This document shows, piece by piece, positions 17,270-26,428 of a stretch of DNA of 64,000 nucleotides. The position numbers and the translations under genes are program-made. Within the stretch, counting starts at the first letter, position 1. Every line of letters begins with the position of its first letter. Source of the stretch: CAVYEM01 sp963767635. GTDB taxonomy: Bacteria; Vulcanimicrobiota; Vulcanimicrobiia; Vulcanimicrobiales; Vulcanimicrobiaceae. Location: assembly GCA_963767635.1 (NCBI GenBank), contig CAVYEM010000001.1, positions 1,364,001 through 1,428,000 on the forward strand. Reading direction: 5' to 3'. The notes beneath the pieces were generated by a model. That model was not told the origin of the DNA, did no database searches, and worked only from the letters and a program-made list of their open reading frames with translations.

Positions 17270-18321
17270 TGGGCGAACAAGCGCCGCGCGTCGAATGGAC
17301 CCGGAGAGGCTTCGGGATGAAACTGCACGGCCGCCACCGGCAGCTCGCGGTGACGGAATCCTTCATTGGTGCCATCGTTCAAATTCACCATCGTTTGCTC
17401 CAAAACGGGCGGCAGAGTGCGAGCGTCCACCGCATATCCGTGGTTGTGCGCCGTCACGATGACTTCCCCGCGTTGCAGATCCTTGACCGGCTGATTGCCG
17501 CCGCGATGCCCGTACGGAAGTTTGAACGTTTGCGCGCCGCACGCCAGCGCGAGCAGCTGGTGCCCCAGGCACACGCCGAACATTGGACGCTTGCCCAGCA
17601 GCGCGCGCAAGGTTTCGATCGTGCCCGGAAGGTCCGTCGGATTTCCTGGACCGGGAGAAATGAACACCGCGCGAGGGCCGTGCTGCATGATGCGTTCGGC
17701 GGAAGCATCGTAGGGAAGTACCGTCACTCGCGCGCCCAACGCCGTCAAGTCGCGCACGATTGCTTTTTTTACGCCGCAATCCAACAGCACGACGGGCGTA
17801 CCGCCCGCATCCCCTTCGGCGTGCTCCGCATCGGTTGCGACGCCGGCAACCAAACCTTTCGTATCGGCGTTTCGCACGAAGGCGGTGAGCCGCGCTTCAG
17901 CGTGCGCGAGCGCTTCTTCACCGACGGCGAGCGCGGCCCAAATCGTTCCATGCTCGCGCAGCGCGATCGTGATGGAGCGCGTGTCGGCTTCGACGAGCGC
18001 CGGCACGCATTGCTCGTTCAACCATGCGGGTAGATCCATCGTCGAAGCGTGATGCGAGGGATGGCGAGCGATGCGCTTGATGACGGCGCCCGCAACGCAC
18101 GCTCGCGGATACTGCGCCGCCTCGCCCGAAACGCCGTAGTTGCCGATCATTGGATACGTGAACGTAAGGATTTGGCCGGCGTACGATGGATCCGTCAACG
18201 CCTCTTCGTATCCGGTCATCCCGGTGTAAAACACCGCTTCACCCAGGGCCGTGCCCTGGAATTCCAAACCGAAGCCGTCAAACCGCGTGCCGTCGGCAAG
18301 AAACAGTGCGGCTCGGTTCAT
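17251..18321 (-). CDS. carA: Carbamoyl-phosphate synthase small subunit CarA
   Basis: Glutaminase subunit delivering ammonia to CarB. 356 aa from ATG 18321 (MNRAALFLADGTRFDGFGLE); the frame runs further upstream only over pyrC. The class I amidotransferase triad is visible: nucleophile Cys251 in MFGVCLGHQLLALA, and His335/Glu337 in QFHPEASPGPFD. ISPGPGNPTDLPG is also typical. The start overlaps the pyrC stop (ATGA). carB is about 6 kb further downstream on the same strand, separated by the MoxR module and other genes. Confidence 0.96.
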   Translation of the reverse strand: MNRAALFLADGTRFDGFGLEFQGTALGEAVFYTGMTGYEEALTDPSYAGQILTFTYPMIGNYGVSGEAAQYPRACVAGAVIKRIARHPSHHASTMDLPAWLNEQCVPALVEADTRSITIALREHGTIWAALAVGEEALAHAEARLTAFVRNADTKGLVAGVATDAEHAEGDAGGTPVVLLDCGVKKAIVRDLTALGARVTVLPYDASAERIMQHGPRAVFISPGPGNPTDLPGTIETLRALLGKRPMFGVCLGHQLLALACGAQTFKLPYGHRGGNQPVKDLQRGEVIVTAHNHGYAVDARTLPPVLEQTMVNLNDGTNEGFRHRELPVAAVQFHPEASPGPFDARRLFAQWLADL

Positions 18322-19586
18322 ACCAGCCGTCCGTCCCGCATCATGACTTTGCCCGCTACGATCGTCGCTATTGCGCGTCGAGGCAGCGTCGCGCCGGCGA
18401 ACGGCGTCGACCGCCCTTTTGAATGAAACAGCTGCGGATCCACCACCCAGTCGCGATCCGCGAAGATCGTGACGTCGGCGGCGCACCCTGGCCGCAGCGT
18501 TCCCGCGGGGACGTTCAAGATGCGCGCCGGATTCGTGGAAAGCATCGCGACGAATTGCGTCAGCGGCAGATCCGGCACCGCGAACGCGTAGGCGCCCACC
18601 GCAATTTCCAGCCCGCTAAAGCCGACTGCGGCGCTGCGCATGTCGCCTGTTTTGTCCACGATCGTGTGGGGAGCGTGATCCGACGCAAACGCATCGATCT
18701 CGCCTGCACGCACCGCCGCGCGCAGCACCTCGACGTCCGCCTGGCCCCGAAGAGGCGGATTGACTTTGGCGTGCGTTCCCAGACGCTCGACCAGTTCGTC
18801 GGTAAAGCACAGATGGTGCGGCGTCACCTCGCAGGTAAGCGGCGCACCGCTGCGGCGCGCCTCGCGCACGATGCGCACGGCGCCTTGCGTGGAAAGATGC
18901 GCGATGTGCCAAGGCTTGGCAACTTCGCGCGCAATCACCGCGTCGCGCGCGACGATCACGTCCTCGGCGATCGCCGGGCCCGCGGGCAGGCCCAAGCATT
19001 GCGACACGATGCCTTCGCTCATTACCGCGCCGGCTTTCATCGATTCGTCTTCGCAGTGGACGATGAAGCATCCCGGCACGTCGCGTGCCGCAATCGCGGC
19101 ATCGCGCAATACGCGCGCGTTCATGACCGTGGCTCCATCGTCGCTGAACGCAACGGCACCGGCCTGCGCCAGGCTTGCATAATCGAGCAGTTCGACGCCC
19201 GCCCGCGCGCGCGTGATCGCGGCGATCGGATGCACGCGGCACGCGGCGTTTTCGGCAAGGCGGCGCAGCGTTCGAATCGCTTCCGCGGAATCGATCGCCG
19301 GATGCGTGTTGGGCATCGCCGCGACGCCCGTAAAGCCGCCCGCTGCGGCAGCAGCCGTACCGGTAGCGATCGTTTCCTTCTCCGGATTACCCGGCTCGCG
19401 CAGATGCACGTGCATGTCGATGAACCCCGGCGCGACGTACGCGTCCCGCGCGTCAAAGACGTCCTCATCGCCGTGCGCGTCCAAATGTTCGCCGATTTCT
19501 GCAATCGTTTGGCCGTCGATGCGCAAGTCGAGCATCGCATCGAGTTGCTGCGCCGGGTCGATCAAGCGGCCGTTGCGGACGATCAT
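18318..19586 (-). CDS. pyrC: Dihydroorotase PyrC
   Basis: Zn enzyme cyclising N-carbamoyl-aspartate to dihydroorotate. 422 aa, the length of class I dihydroorotases. The metal-binding HVH is at His59/His61 in GFIDMHVHLREPG, and the late Asp motif is in FASDHAPHT near residue 305. It lies 12 bases after the pyrB stop and overlaps carA by four bases, so pyrR-pyrB-pyrC-carA is one pyrimidine operon. Confidence 0.95.
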   Translation of the reverse strand: MIVRNGRLIDPAQQLDAMLDLRIDGQTIAEIGEHLDAHGDEDVFDARDAYVAPGFIDMHVHLREPGNPEKETIATGTAAAAAGGFTGVAAMPNTHPAIDSAEAIRTLRRLAENAACRVHPIAAITRARAGVELLDYASLAQAGAVAFSDDGATVMNARVLRDAAIAARDVPGCFIVHCEDESMKAGAVMSEGIVSQCLGLPAGPAIAEDVIVARDAVIAREVAKPWHIAHLSTQGAVRIVREARRSGAPLTCEVTPHHLCFTDELVERLGTHAKVNPPLRGQADVEVLRAAVRAGEIDAFASDHAPHTIVDKTGDMRSAAVGFSGLEIAVGAYAFAVPDLPLTQFVAMLSTNPARILNVPAGTLRPGCAADVTIFADRDWVVDPQLFHSKGRSTPFAGATLPRRAIATIVAGKVMMRDGRLV

Positions 19587-19598
19587 CCAGAGAGCGGG

Positions 19599-20531
19599 CT
19601 ATGACGATACGAGCGCGCGCGCGCCGTTGACCAAGAAATCCAGCACCGCCATGCGCACGCTCACACCGTGCATCACTTGACGGGCGTACCTCCAGCCCGC
19701 GAACGTGAGCACCGAATCGTCCAGCTCCACGCCACGGTTGTAGGGGCCGGGGTGCATCACGATCGTTTCCTCGCGAACCCGCAGCAGCCGGCTGGAATCC
19801 AAGCGGTATTTCGCAATGTACTCCTCGTCGGAAAGCGGCATATCCTCGAAACGCTCGCGCTGGATGCGCAGCAGGACGATCGCATCAACTTCGCTCAGCA
19901 CGGCATCGAAGTTGCGCTCGACGCGCACGCTGGGCTGCATGAAATCGTCCGGCAAAAAGCCCTGGGGGCCTACCAAGATGACCTGCGCGCCCAGGCTGTG
20001 CAGGCCCGCGATGCTGGAGTGCGCGACGCGGCTGTGCAGAACGTCGCCGACGATCGCGATCTTGCGCCCGCGCAGATCGCCGAATTCCTCGCGCAGCGTG
20101 TAGAGATCGAGCAATGCCTGCGTCGGATGCGCGTGGCCGCCGTCGCCGGCGTTAATAACGTGCCCGTCGAATGCCAGCGCAACGCGTCGCGGAAAGCCGG
20201 GCTCCGGGTGCCGGATGACCATGACGTTCACGCCCATGGCGGCCAGCGTTATGGCGGTATCTTCAATCGTTTCGCCTTTGCTCAAACTGGATTCTTTGGG
20301 CCAGATCGTGATCACGTCGGCGCCGAGGCGCTTTTCCGCAAGCGTGAACGAGCTCATCGTGCGCGTGCTGTGCTCGAAGAACATGTTCACGCACGCGGCG
20401 CCGTCGAGCAGGCGATGCGGCCGTTCGCGTTCGAAGTCGGCGGTACGCTCGAAGATGTACTCGATCTCAGCCGCCGTCAGATCGTCCAGATCGATGAGGC
20501 TACGCCTGGTCCGCAACGATCGCGACCTCAT
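19599..20531 (-). CDS. pyrB: Aspartate carbamoyltransferase PyrB
   Basis: Catalyses the committed step of pyrimidine synthesis, carbamoyl phosphate plus aspartate. 310 aa. The carbamoyl-phosphate loop STRT is at about 55-58 in FFEHSTRTMSSF; later motifs include HPTQALLD and GDVLHSRVAHS. The ATG at 20531 overlaps the end of pyrR by 32 bases; a TTG five codons later is an alternative start. No regulatory pyrI chain is seen; control is probably through PyrR. Confidence 0.95.
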   Translation of the reverse strand: MRSRSLRTRRSLIDLDDLTAAEIEYIFERTADFERERPHRLLDGAACVNMFFEHSTRTMSSFTLAEKRLGADVITIWPKESSLSKGETIEDTAITLAAMGVNVMVIRHPEPGFPRRVALAFDGHVINAGDGGHAHPTQALLDLYTLREEFGDLRGRKIAIVGDVLHSRVAHSSIAGLHSLGAQVILVGPQGFLPDDFMQPSVRVERNFDAVLSEVDAIVLLRIQRERFEDMPLSDEEYIAKYRLDSSRLLRVREETIVMHPGPYNRGVELDDSVLTFAGWRYARQVMHGVSVRMAVLDFLVNGARALVSS

Positions 20532-21045
20532 CCTGGGGCGAGTTTTGCGCGCCGACGCTGACCACGACCCGCTCTCGCCGGCTCGTCGGAATGAAACGGC
20601 CGACGTAATCCGGCTGAACCGGCAACTCTCGCAGGCCTCTGTCGATCAGGACGCATAGCCGCACGGCCGCAGGGCGGCCCAAATCCGTGACCGCATCCAG
20701 CGCGGAGCGCACCGTGCGTCCGGTGTACAGCACGTCGTCGATAATGACGACGATCTTGCCGGTGACGTCGCCCGGTATCTGGGATTCTGGCAGCTCGTGC
20801 GAGACCTCGTCGTCGCGGTACAAGTTGATGTTTAGAAAGCCGAGCGGCGGTTTGCGCGCGCTGATGCGTTCGATCTGTTCGGCCACGCGCTGCGCCAGCG
20901 CTTCTCCTCCACGCCGAATGCCGATGAGATAGAGCGCTTGCTGCGCGTCATCCGGTTCGAGAATTTGGTGCGCCAGCCGAGCGACGATCCGGTCGATCTC
21001 CGGCGCCCCGATCAGCACGCGCCGCTTGAGCGTCGATGCCGTCAT
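20500..21045 (-). CDS. pyrR: Pyr operon regulator / uracil phosphoribosyltransferase PyrR
   Basis: RNA-binding attenuator of pyr genes that also has uracil phosphoribosyltransferase activity. 181 aa, normal length. The PRPP-binding loop is plain: VVIIDDVLYTGRTVRSALD at about 99-117. The start overlaps the valS stop (ATGA). I could not identify a PyrR-dependent attenuator or anti-antiterminator within the operon. Because valS is the first gene, any leader control would also affect valS, or regulation acts from an internal site not seen here. Confidence 0.94.
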   Translation of the reverse strand: MTASTLKRRVLIGAPEIDRIVARLAHQILEPDDAQQALYLIGIRRGGEALAQRVAEQIERISARKPPLGFLNINLYRDDEVSHELPESQIPGDVTGKIVVIIDDVLYTGRTVRSALDAVTDLGRPAAVRLCVLIDRGLRELPVQPDYVGRFIPTSRRERVVVSVGAQNSPQDEVAIVADQA

Positions 21046-23840
21046 CCGCTTACCTCCATCGCTTCGAGCGCGGCCTGCACGCGTGCGAGCTGCGCGCGAT
21101 AGCCTGCCAACTTCTCACGCTCCTTTGCGACCAGCTCGGGCTTCGCGTTCGAAGTAAAGCGCTCATTTGCGAGCTTGTCCTCGCCCCGTCGCACCTCGCT
21201 GCGCAGCACCGACGCCTCTTTTTTGTACCGTTCGGCGAGCACGCCTTTGGGTGCGACGCCCTGCACCGCATCGAGCGCTTGCGCGATCGTCGCCGCCGGC
21301 GCATCCGTGTATTCGGGTGTGCCTACGGTGTACGTGGCCAGCAGCGATGTGAGCGCTTGCGGCAGCGCGCGCGGAACCTGCAGCGTCAAGGCGTCGCGCG
21401 GCTGCAGCCCGATTTGCGCGCGCAGATTGCGCAGCCGCTCTACGGTTTTGCGAAGCGTTTCAAAGACTTGCGCGGCATCGCGATCGACCGGGATTTCCGC
21501 CGCGTCTGGCCACGACGCGGTCACGATGGTTTCGCCGTCGTGCGGGATCGTCAGCCAGACCGTTTCGGTGATGAACGGCTCGATTGGATGGAGCAGCCGC
21601 ATCGCGTTGTTCAGCGCGAACGAAAGCACCGCGGCACGCGTGGCGGCCGCGTGGCGATCTTTGGTCGCTTCCAGATACCAATCGCACAGCTCGTACCACA
21701 CGAAGCGCCATATCGTTTCGGCAACTTCGCCGAAGTCGTACGCGTCCAGCCCGCGAGTGACCGCTTCCGCCGTGTCGTGCAAGCGCGTAAGGATCCACTT
21801 GTCCGCGATCGTGAGCTGCTGCGCCGCCGGCAAGTTCAGCGCGCCCGGCAATCCCTCCGGCAGCGCGAGCGCGTAACGAGCCGCATTCCAAATTTTGTTG
21901 TTGAAATTACGCGCTTCTTCGCAGCGCGACTCTTGGAAGCGCACTTCCTGGCCCTCTAGGCGCATCTGACGCATCATGCCCATGCGAAATGCGTCGGCAC
22001 CGAACTTTTCGATCAAGTCCAGCGGGTCGATGGCATTGCCCAGCGACTTGCTCATCTTGCGACCCCGCGCGTCGAACACCAGGGGCGCCACAAAGACGTC
22101 GCGGAACGGCACTTGCCCCATGAAACGCAAGCCCATCATCACCATGCGCGCCACCCATAGAAAGATGATCTCCCAGCCGGTGATGAGCACTTGCGAGGGA
22201 TACCACAATTGCAGTTCGGGCGTCTGGGCAGGCCAGCCCAAAATGGAGAACGGCCACAGCGCGCTGGAAAACCACGTATCCAGCGTATCGGGATCGCGCG
22301 TGAGCGATTCCGTGCACCCGTACTGCTCGCGAGCGATTCGTTCGGCCTGCTCGGATGTCGGCGCAACGACGACGTCGCCCGCCGGCGTGTACCAAACGGG
22401 CAGCCGGTGTCCCCACCAAACCTGCCGTGAAATATTCCAATCGCGGATGTTTTCGAGCCACTGCTCGTAAGTGCGCCCATAGCGCTGTGGAACGAAGCGA
22501 ATCTTCCCGGTGCGATACGCCTCCAGCGCCGGTTTTGCCAGCGATTCCATGCGCACGAACCACTGCAGGGAGAGCAGAGGTTCGATCACTTCGCCCGTGC
22601 GCTCGCTCACCGCAACGGCGTGGCGATGCGCCCGTTCTTCTTGTAAAAATCCCTCGCGCTGCAGATCCGCAAGGATGGCTTGCCGCGCGTCGTCGCGATC
22701 GAGGCCCTCGTATTTCCCGACTTCCACGTCGGAGCCGGTCACGCGCGCGTTTACGTCGAGCACCGAGGGCATGGGCAACCCATGCCGCAGGCCGATCTCG
22801 TAGTCCGTCGCGTCGTGCGCGGGCGTGACTTTAACTGCGCCGGTTCCGAAGCTGCTGTCCACCGATTCGTCCGCGATAATCGGGATCGCGCGTTCGAGCA
22901 ACGGCGGCACGAGAACGGTCTTGCCGATGAGCGACCGGTAGCGCTCGTCGCGCGGGTGCACCGCGATCGCGACGTCGGCGAGCATGGTCTCCGGGCGCGT
23001 CGTGGCGATCTCGATGCCGGCCGCAGTGTCACGCTGAGCCTGTCGAAGCGCTGCACCCGCATTGTCACCCTGAGCCTCCTTGTCACGCTGAGCCTGTCGA
23101 AGCGCTGCACCCCCAGTGTCACCCTGAGCCGCATTGTCACCCTGACCCGCGTTGTCACCCTGAGCCTGTCGAAGGGCCGCACACGGGTACCGTATCCGAC
23201 CCTGAGCCTGTCGAAGGGTCGCAAACGGGTACCGTATCCGCCACAAATGCGCATCGCGCTCGACGTGCTCCACCTCCGCATCGGAGATCGTCGTTTGCGC
23301 CTTGCGGTCCCAGTTGATGAGCCGCTTTGCGCGATAAATCAGACCCTCGCGATACAACTCGACGAACACCTTGGTGACGGCTTGCGAGAGGCCCTCATCC
23401 ATCGTGAAGCGGCTGCGAGCCCAATCCGGGCCGAAGCCCAGCATGCGAAACTGCCGGTCGATCGTCCCGCCGTACTCGCGTGCCCACGTCCACGCGCGCT
23501 CCAAGTAGCGCTCGCGACCCAGCGATTCGCGCGTCAGGCCGTCTTTGGCGAGTTCTTTCACGAGCACCGCTTCGGTCGCGACGGCCGCATGGTCCAAACC
23601 CGGCAGCCAGTCCGCATTGTCGCCCAGCATGCGGCGATACCGCACGAGCGCGTCCATCAGCGCATATGTGGACCCGTGGCCCAAGTGCGCGCGCCCCGTC
23701 ACGTTCGGGGGCGGCATGCAGATGATGAAGGGCGGCCGCGCTGCGTCTGGCTCCTCGTGGAAATAGCCCGCCTCTTCCCAGCGGGCGTACAACGATGCCT
23801 CGACGCTCTTAGGATCGTAGTGTTTGGCCAGCTCGCTCAC
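21042..23840 (-). CDS. valS: Valyl-tRNA synthetase with a repeat-derived internal insertion
   Basis: Class I synthetase charging tRNA-Val. 932 aa. Signatures: HIGH as HLGHG near residues 52-56, the editing-domain TTRPETM near 280, and KMSKSLGN near 610. A C-terminal coiled-coil arm ends the protein (EVRRGEDKLANERFTSNA, then YRAQLARVQAALEAMEVSG). Between IRYP (about 205) and GIEIATTRPE (about 275) lie roughly 70 extra residues with four LRQAQ(G/R) units, encoded by the dispersed repeat family. The frame stays open throughout, so the enzyme is probably functional with a disordered loop at the edge of the editing domain. Confidence 0.95.
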   Translation of the reverse strand: MSELAKHYDPKSVEASLYARWEEAGYFHEEPDAARPPFIICMPPPNVTGRAHLGHGSTYALMDALVRYRRMLGDNADWLPGLDHAAVATEAVLVKELAKDGLTRESLGRERYLERAWTWAREYGGTIDRQFRMLGFGPDWARSRFTMDEGLSQAVTKVFVELYREGLIYRAKRLINWDRKAQTTISDAEVEHVERDAHLWRIRYPFATLRQAQGRIRYPCAALRQAQGDNAGQGDNAAQGDTGGAALRQAQRDKEAQGDNAGAALRQAQRDTAAGIEIATTRPETMLADVAIAVHPRDERYRSLIGKTVLVPPLLERAIPIIADESVDSSFGTGAVKVTPAHDATDYEIGLRHGLPMPSVLDVNARVTGSDVEVGKYEGLDRDDARQAILADLQREGFLQEERAHRHAVAVSERTGEVIEPLLSLQWFVRMESLAKPALEAYRTGKIRFVPQRYGRTYEQWLENIRDWNISRQVWWGHRLPVWYTPAGDVVVAPTSEQAERIAREQYGCTESLTRDPDTLDTWFSSALWPFSILGWPAQTPELQLWYPSQVLITGWEIIFLWVARMVMMGLRFMGQVPFRDVFVAPLVFDARGRKMSKSLGNAIDPLDLIEKFGADAFRMGMMRQMRLEGQEVRFQESRCEEARNFNNKIWNAARYALALPEGLPGALNLPAAQQLTIADKWILTRLHDTAEAVTRGLDAYDFGEVAETIWRFVWYELCDWYLEATKDRHAAATRAAVLSFALNNAMRLLHPIEPFITETVWLTIPHDGETIVTASWPDAAEIPVDRDAAQVFETLRKTVERLRNLRAQIGLQPRDALTLQVPRALPQALTSLLATYTVGTPEYTDAPAATIAQALDAVQGVAPKGVLAERYKKEASVLRSEVRRGEDKLANERFTSNAKPELVAKEREKLAGYRAQLARVQAALEAMEVSG
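23016..23225 (-). repeat. In-frame repeat insertion within valS
   Basis: Within the coding strand of valS the unit CTTCGACAGGCTCAGGGTGA recurs about four times, with shorter CAGGGTGAC copies between. It is translated as LRQAQGD or LRQAQRD. The flanking bases coding RIRYP are duplicated at one end (GGATACGGTACCCGT occurs twice), suggesting the array grew together with a short piece of valS. The length keeps the reading frame. Confidence 0.85.
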
Positions 23841-24206
23841 GGTCGCGTTACGTTCTGAAGCCGAGGGCGCGGGTCATGCCGGCAATCGGGTAGAGGGCTC
23901 GTGTCACCCTGAGCCGCACCGTGTCACCCTGAGGTTCCTAGTCGAAGGGTCGACCCTCCATGCTTCGACGCGCTCAGCATGACACTCGTATAAAAGCGCG
24001 TAGGCTGAAGCCGCACCTTGTCACCCTGGGCTCTGGAGTACGGCCGCCGCCCTCTCACACCACCTGCATTGAAGAGTACGATAACGGTCCATCAAGCAGC
24101 GCAGTCCCTGAGTACGCCGAAAACGAAGACGCGTCCATATCCGCTTCCATTGCAGCCACAGGCACGGCCGTAAACGGCGGCGCAGCCAATCTCAGGAGAG
24201 ACCACC
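23841..24206. other. Divergent intergenic region with repeat copies
   Basis: Separates valS (minus) from the sensor-like gene (plus). It contains several degenerate repeat copies: GTGTCACCCTGAG-type halves at about 23901-23933, and CTTCGACGCGCTCAGCATGA near 23964. Another TGTCACCCTG half lies at about 24018. No tRNA, small ORF with family resemblance, or clear promoter was identified. Both divergent operons must start here, so promoters presumably overlap or flank the repeats. Confidence 0.6.
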
Positions 24207-25892
24207 ATGCGCCCATTTTTGCGAGTCTCCGTTATCGTCTTTGTGGCGCTGGGGGCATTGGTATTTAGTGCCCCCGACATCGTTGATCCATGGCAGCCCT
24301 GGAGCAGTTTTGGATTTGGAACAAACACCGCGGGGGTTGTTACGGCGGTCGACGACTATGCGCGCGCCCAAGGCTTGCATATGGGAGACGCCGTCGATCT
24401 CTCTGGATGACCCTGGCCGAACGCACCAAGTTAGGCGCCGTGGGAGTCGGCTACGCCGGACAGGTCATCGTGCTACCGTTACTTTCCGGAAAGAACGTGA
24501 CGCTGGTGGCACGTCCCAGGGCACGAACTCTTGCCGAGAACGCGACGGATATTGCAGTCTGTCCTGTCCTTAGTGGCGTATACGCTGATCACTGCCGCTT
24601 TGGTACTGCTGCGTCCCACGCCCACGACGTGGTCGTTCTTTATGTTCTCTTCTTCGTTCTTGTACAACGGCGATCAGGCACTCCAGTATTTTCCGCCGTG
24701 GCTCATTGTACTCTTCAGTTTCTTGACGATCCCGGTACTGCAGGCGATCGGCCCATTCGCATTATTTTCGTTCGGTCTGCGCTTTCCAAGTGTGCGGCCT
24801 GCCGGTCTGCCCCAACGGGTCGAGCGAATACTATGGTTCGCTGTTGCGCCCGTTCTTGCTCTAGCAAACATCTGCAGCGGCGCGAGCTTGATCGGCATAC
24901 GCTTTCCGCAAGCGCTCACCAGCGCGCTTCAAATAGCCATCGCCGCGCTTTACGTGCCGGGCATTGCCGTATTGATCTTCCGGTATACGCGTTCGGAACA
25001 AGACGAACGGACGCGCCTGCGGTGGGCCGTCTCCGCTTTCGCAATCGCCTTTTTGCCCTACATTTTCTTTACCGCTGCGGAAAACGCAGCGGGACGTTTA
25101 CTTTCGTTATCGGTCGCAAATCTAACGCAGGCGTGGCTCATTGTTGCTCCTGTTGCCCTCGCATACACGATCCTCAAGCACCGGTTGTTCGATATTCGGT
25201 TCGTCGTGAGCCGTGCTCTTATCTTCGGTTTCATGACGACGTTAACGATCGGTATCCTTGCCTTAGCAGACTGGGCTTTCGGGAAGTGGCTCGAGCACTC
25301 GCGCTTCCACGTCGTCGCCGAAGTCGCCCTCGCGCTTGCGCTCGGTTTTTCAATTACGAGCGTGCACAAACACATCGAACGCGTTTTGAACCGCATAATC
25401 TTCCACGCGCAGGCCCTTGCACTGGCCGCTATCCGCCGTTTCACGCACGAGGTAGACCTCATCAGCGACCCACGCCAGCTGCTTGCGCAAACCCTTCAAA
25501 CACTTCGCACGCGCCTGGCGTCGGAATACGTGGCAATCTTCACCGCAGACGGCACGACGTTCGTACAGTCGCAGCCGATCGCGGAGGGTGCGCCGGAGTC
25601 ACTGTCGGCAAATGATCTCGCTGTGCTGCGTCTGCGCCGGTGGAGCGAGCCGTTCGAATGCGATGTACCGCAGCACCCCTTACGGGCCGCCCTCATGCTT
25701 CCGATGACGGCACGCACGCACTTGATCGGGTTTATCGTTTGTGGACCGAAGAGCGATCTCACGCACTACATTCCCGAAGAAATCGATACACTGCAGGCGC
25801 TGGCACATCGAGCGGGCGCGGGTTACGCATGGCTGACGATGCGTCCAATCTTAGCGACACAAATTGCCCCGAGCAAAGCCGCCGAAACATAA
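24207..25892 (+). CDS. PDZ-like / membrane / GAF sensor-like protein without a kinase domain (two compensating frame shifts)
   Basis: N-terminal signal/anchor (FLRVSVIVFVALGALVFSA), then a PDZ-like extracytoplasmic segment (VTAVDDYARAQGLHMGDAVD). Six or seven hydrophobic helices follow (for example LVAYTLITAALVLLRPTP and later VSRALIFGFMTTLTIGILAL), then a C-terminal GAF-like domain ending IPEEIDTLQALAHRAGAG. The frame breaks at about 24405 (a missing base before ATGACCCTGGCC) and returns at about 24545; the bridging frame reads MTLAERTKLGAVGVGYAGQ. Corrected length is about 561 aa. No His-kinase, GGDEF or HTH domain follows the GAF. It resembles the front half of membrane sensor kinases; its signal and output are unknown. 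Confidence 0.6.
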
Positions 25893-25922
25893 GGCCCTCA
25901 AGTGGCTCAACCATGCGCGGCG

Positions 25923-25954
25923 TAAAAACAAAAAGGCGGAGCGAAGACTCCGCC
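25923..25954 (-). terminator. Rho-independent terminator for the receiver-protein gene
   Basis: A perfect 7-bp stem (GGCGGAG at 25935-25941 with CTCCGCC at 25948-25954) and a 6-base loop. Read on the minus strand it is followed by TTTTTGTTTTTACG, so it terminates the minus-strand gene ending at 25978. The plus-strand sensor-like gene stops at 25892, just before it. Confidence 0.8.
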
Positions 25955-25977
25955 GGTAGATCGAGCGATGCGGGAAA

Positions 25978-26406
25978 TCAGTCAGCCAGGGAACTGCGCA
26001 GCCGCACGTCCGTAAATTCGCCCGTGTCGATCATTTGCTGCAGGCCGGCGACGATTTCATCGCGATCCGCGGCTTTGGTGAGCACGGCGTTGGCACCGGA
26101 AAAATGACACGCCTTCGCCCATTCCGCGCTGCGCATACTCGTGTACACCGCGATGAGCGCCTTCGGAAGAAGCGTTCGCAGGAGCGTTATGAACTTGAGC
26201 GGCTCCTGCGATGAAAAATCTACGTCGATGAAGATGAGATCGGGCGGCTCCTCGAGCAGCTGGCGAAAGTTCGGCTCGCCCGAGAATCGATCCACGTCCA
26301 GGCCGAGGTCCGCGAAGACGTCGGTCAAACTGGAAACGAAGAGCTCTTGCGGCTCTATGACGTGTACTTTCACGTGCGTTGTTCGATGCTCAATCGTCAC
26401 AATCAA
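25978..26406 (-). CDS. Stand-alone receiver-domain protein
   Basis: 142 aa or slightly less. The furthest start is TTG at 26406; GTG at 26400 and at 26373 (before KVHVIEP) are alternatives, and none has a strong ribosome site. CheY-like fold: LIFIDVDFSS carries the phospho-acceptor Asp, VYTSMRS the conserved Thr/Ser, and LTKAADRDE the Lys. The acidic pair after the first strand is only IEPQE instead of two Asp, so Mg binding or phosphorylation may be altered. No output domain. It is upstream of neither kinase nor HTH gene; the BY-kinase operon ends just upstream on the same strand. Confidence 0.75.
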   Translation of the reverse strand: MIVTIEHRTTHVKVHVIEPQELFVSSLTDVFADLGLDVDRFSGEPNFRQLLEEPPDLIFIDVDFSSQEPLKFITLLRTLLPKALIAVYTSMRSAEWAKACHFSGANAVLTKAADRDEIVAGLQQMIDTGEFTDVRLRSSLAD

Positions 26407-26428
26407 ATAGCAGTGTTTTCAGCACTTC

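Noticed and set aside
18423..19604. Long plus-strand ORFs over pyrC, valS (22680-23858), carA (17221-18033) and ruvB (1396-2181)
   Set aside because: They are antisense to well-supported genes, rich in Arg/Ala/His as expected for shadow frames in GC-rich DNA, with no motifs.
23841..24206. tRNA or riboswitch upstream of the sensor-like gene
   Set aside because: No cloverleaf or known aptamer core could be drawn; the GC-rich pairs there belong to repeat copies.
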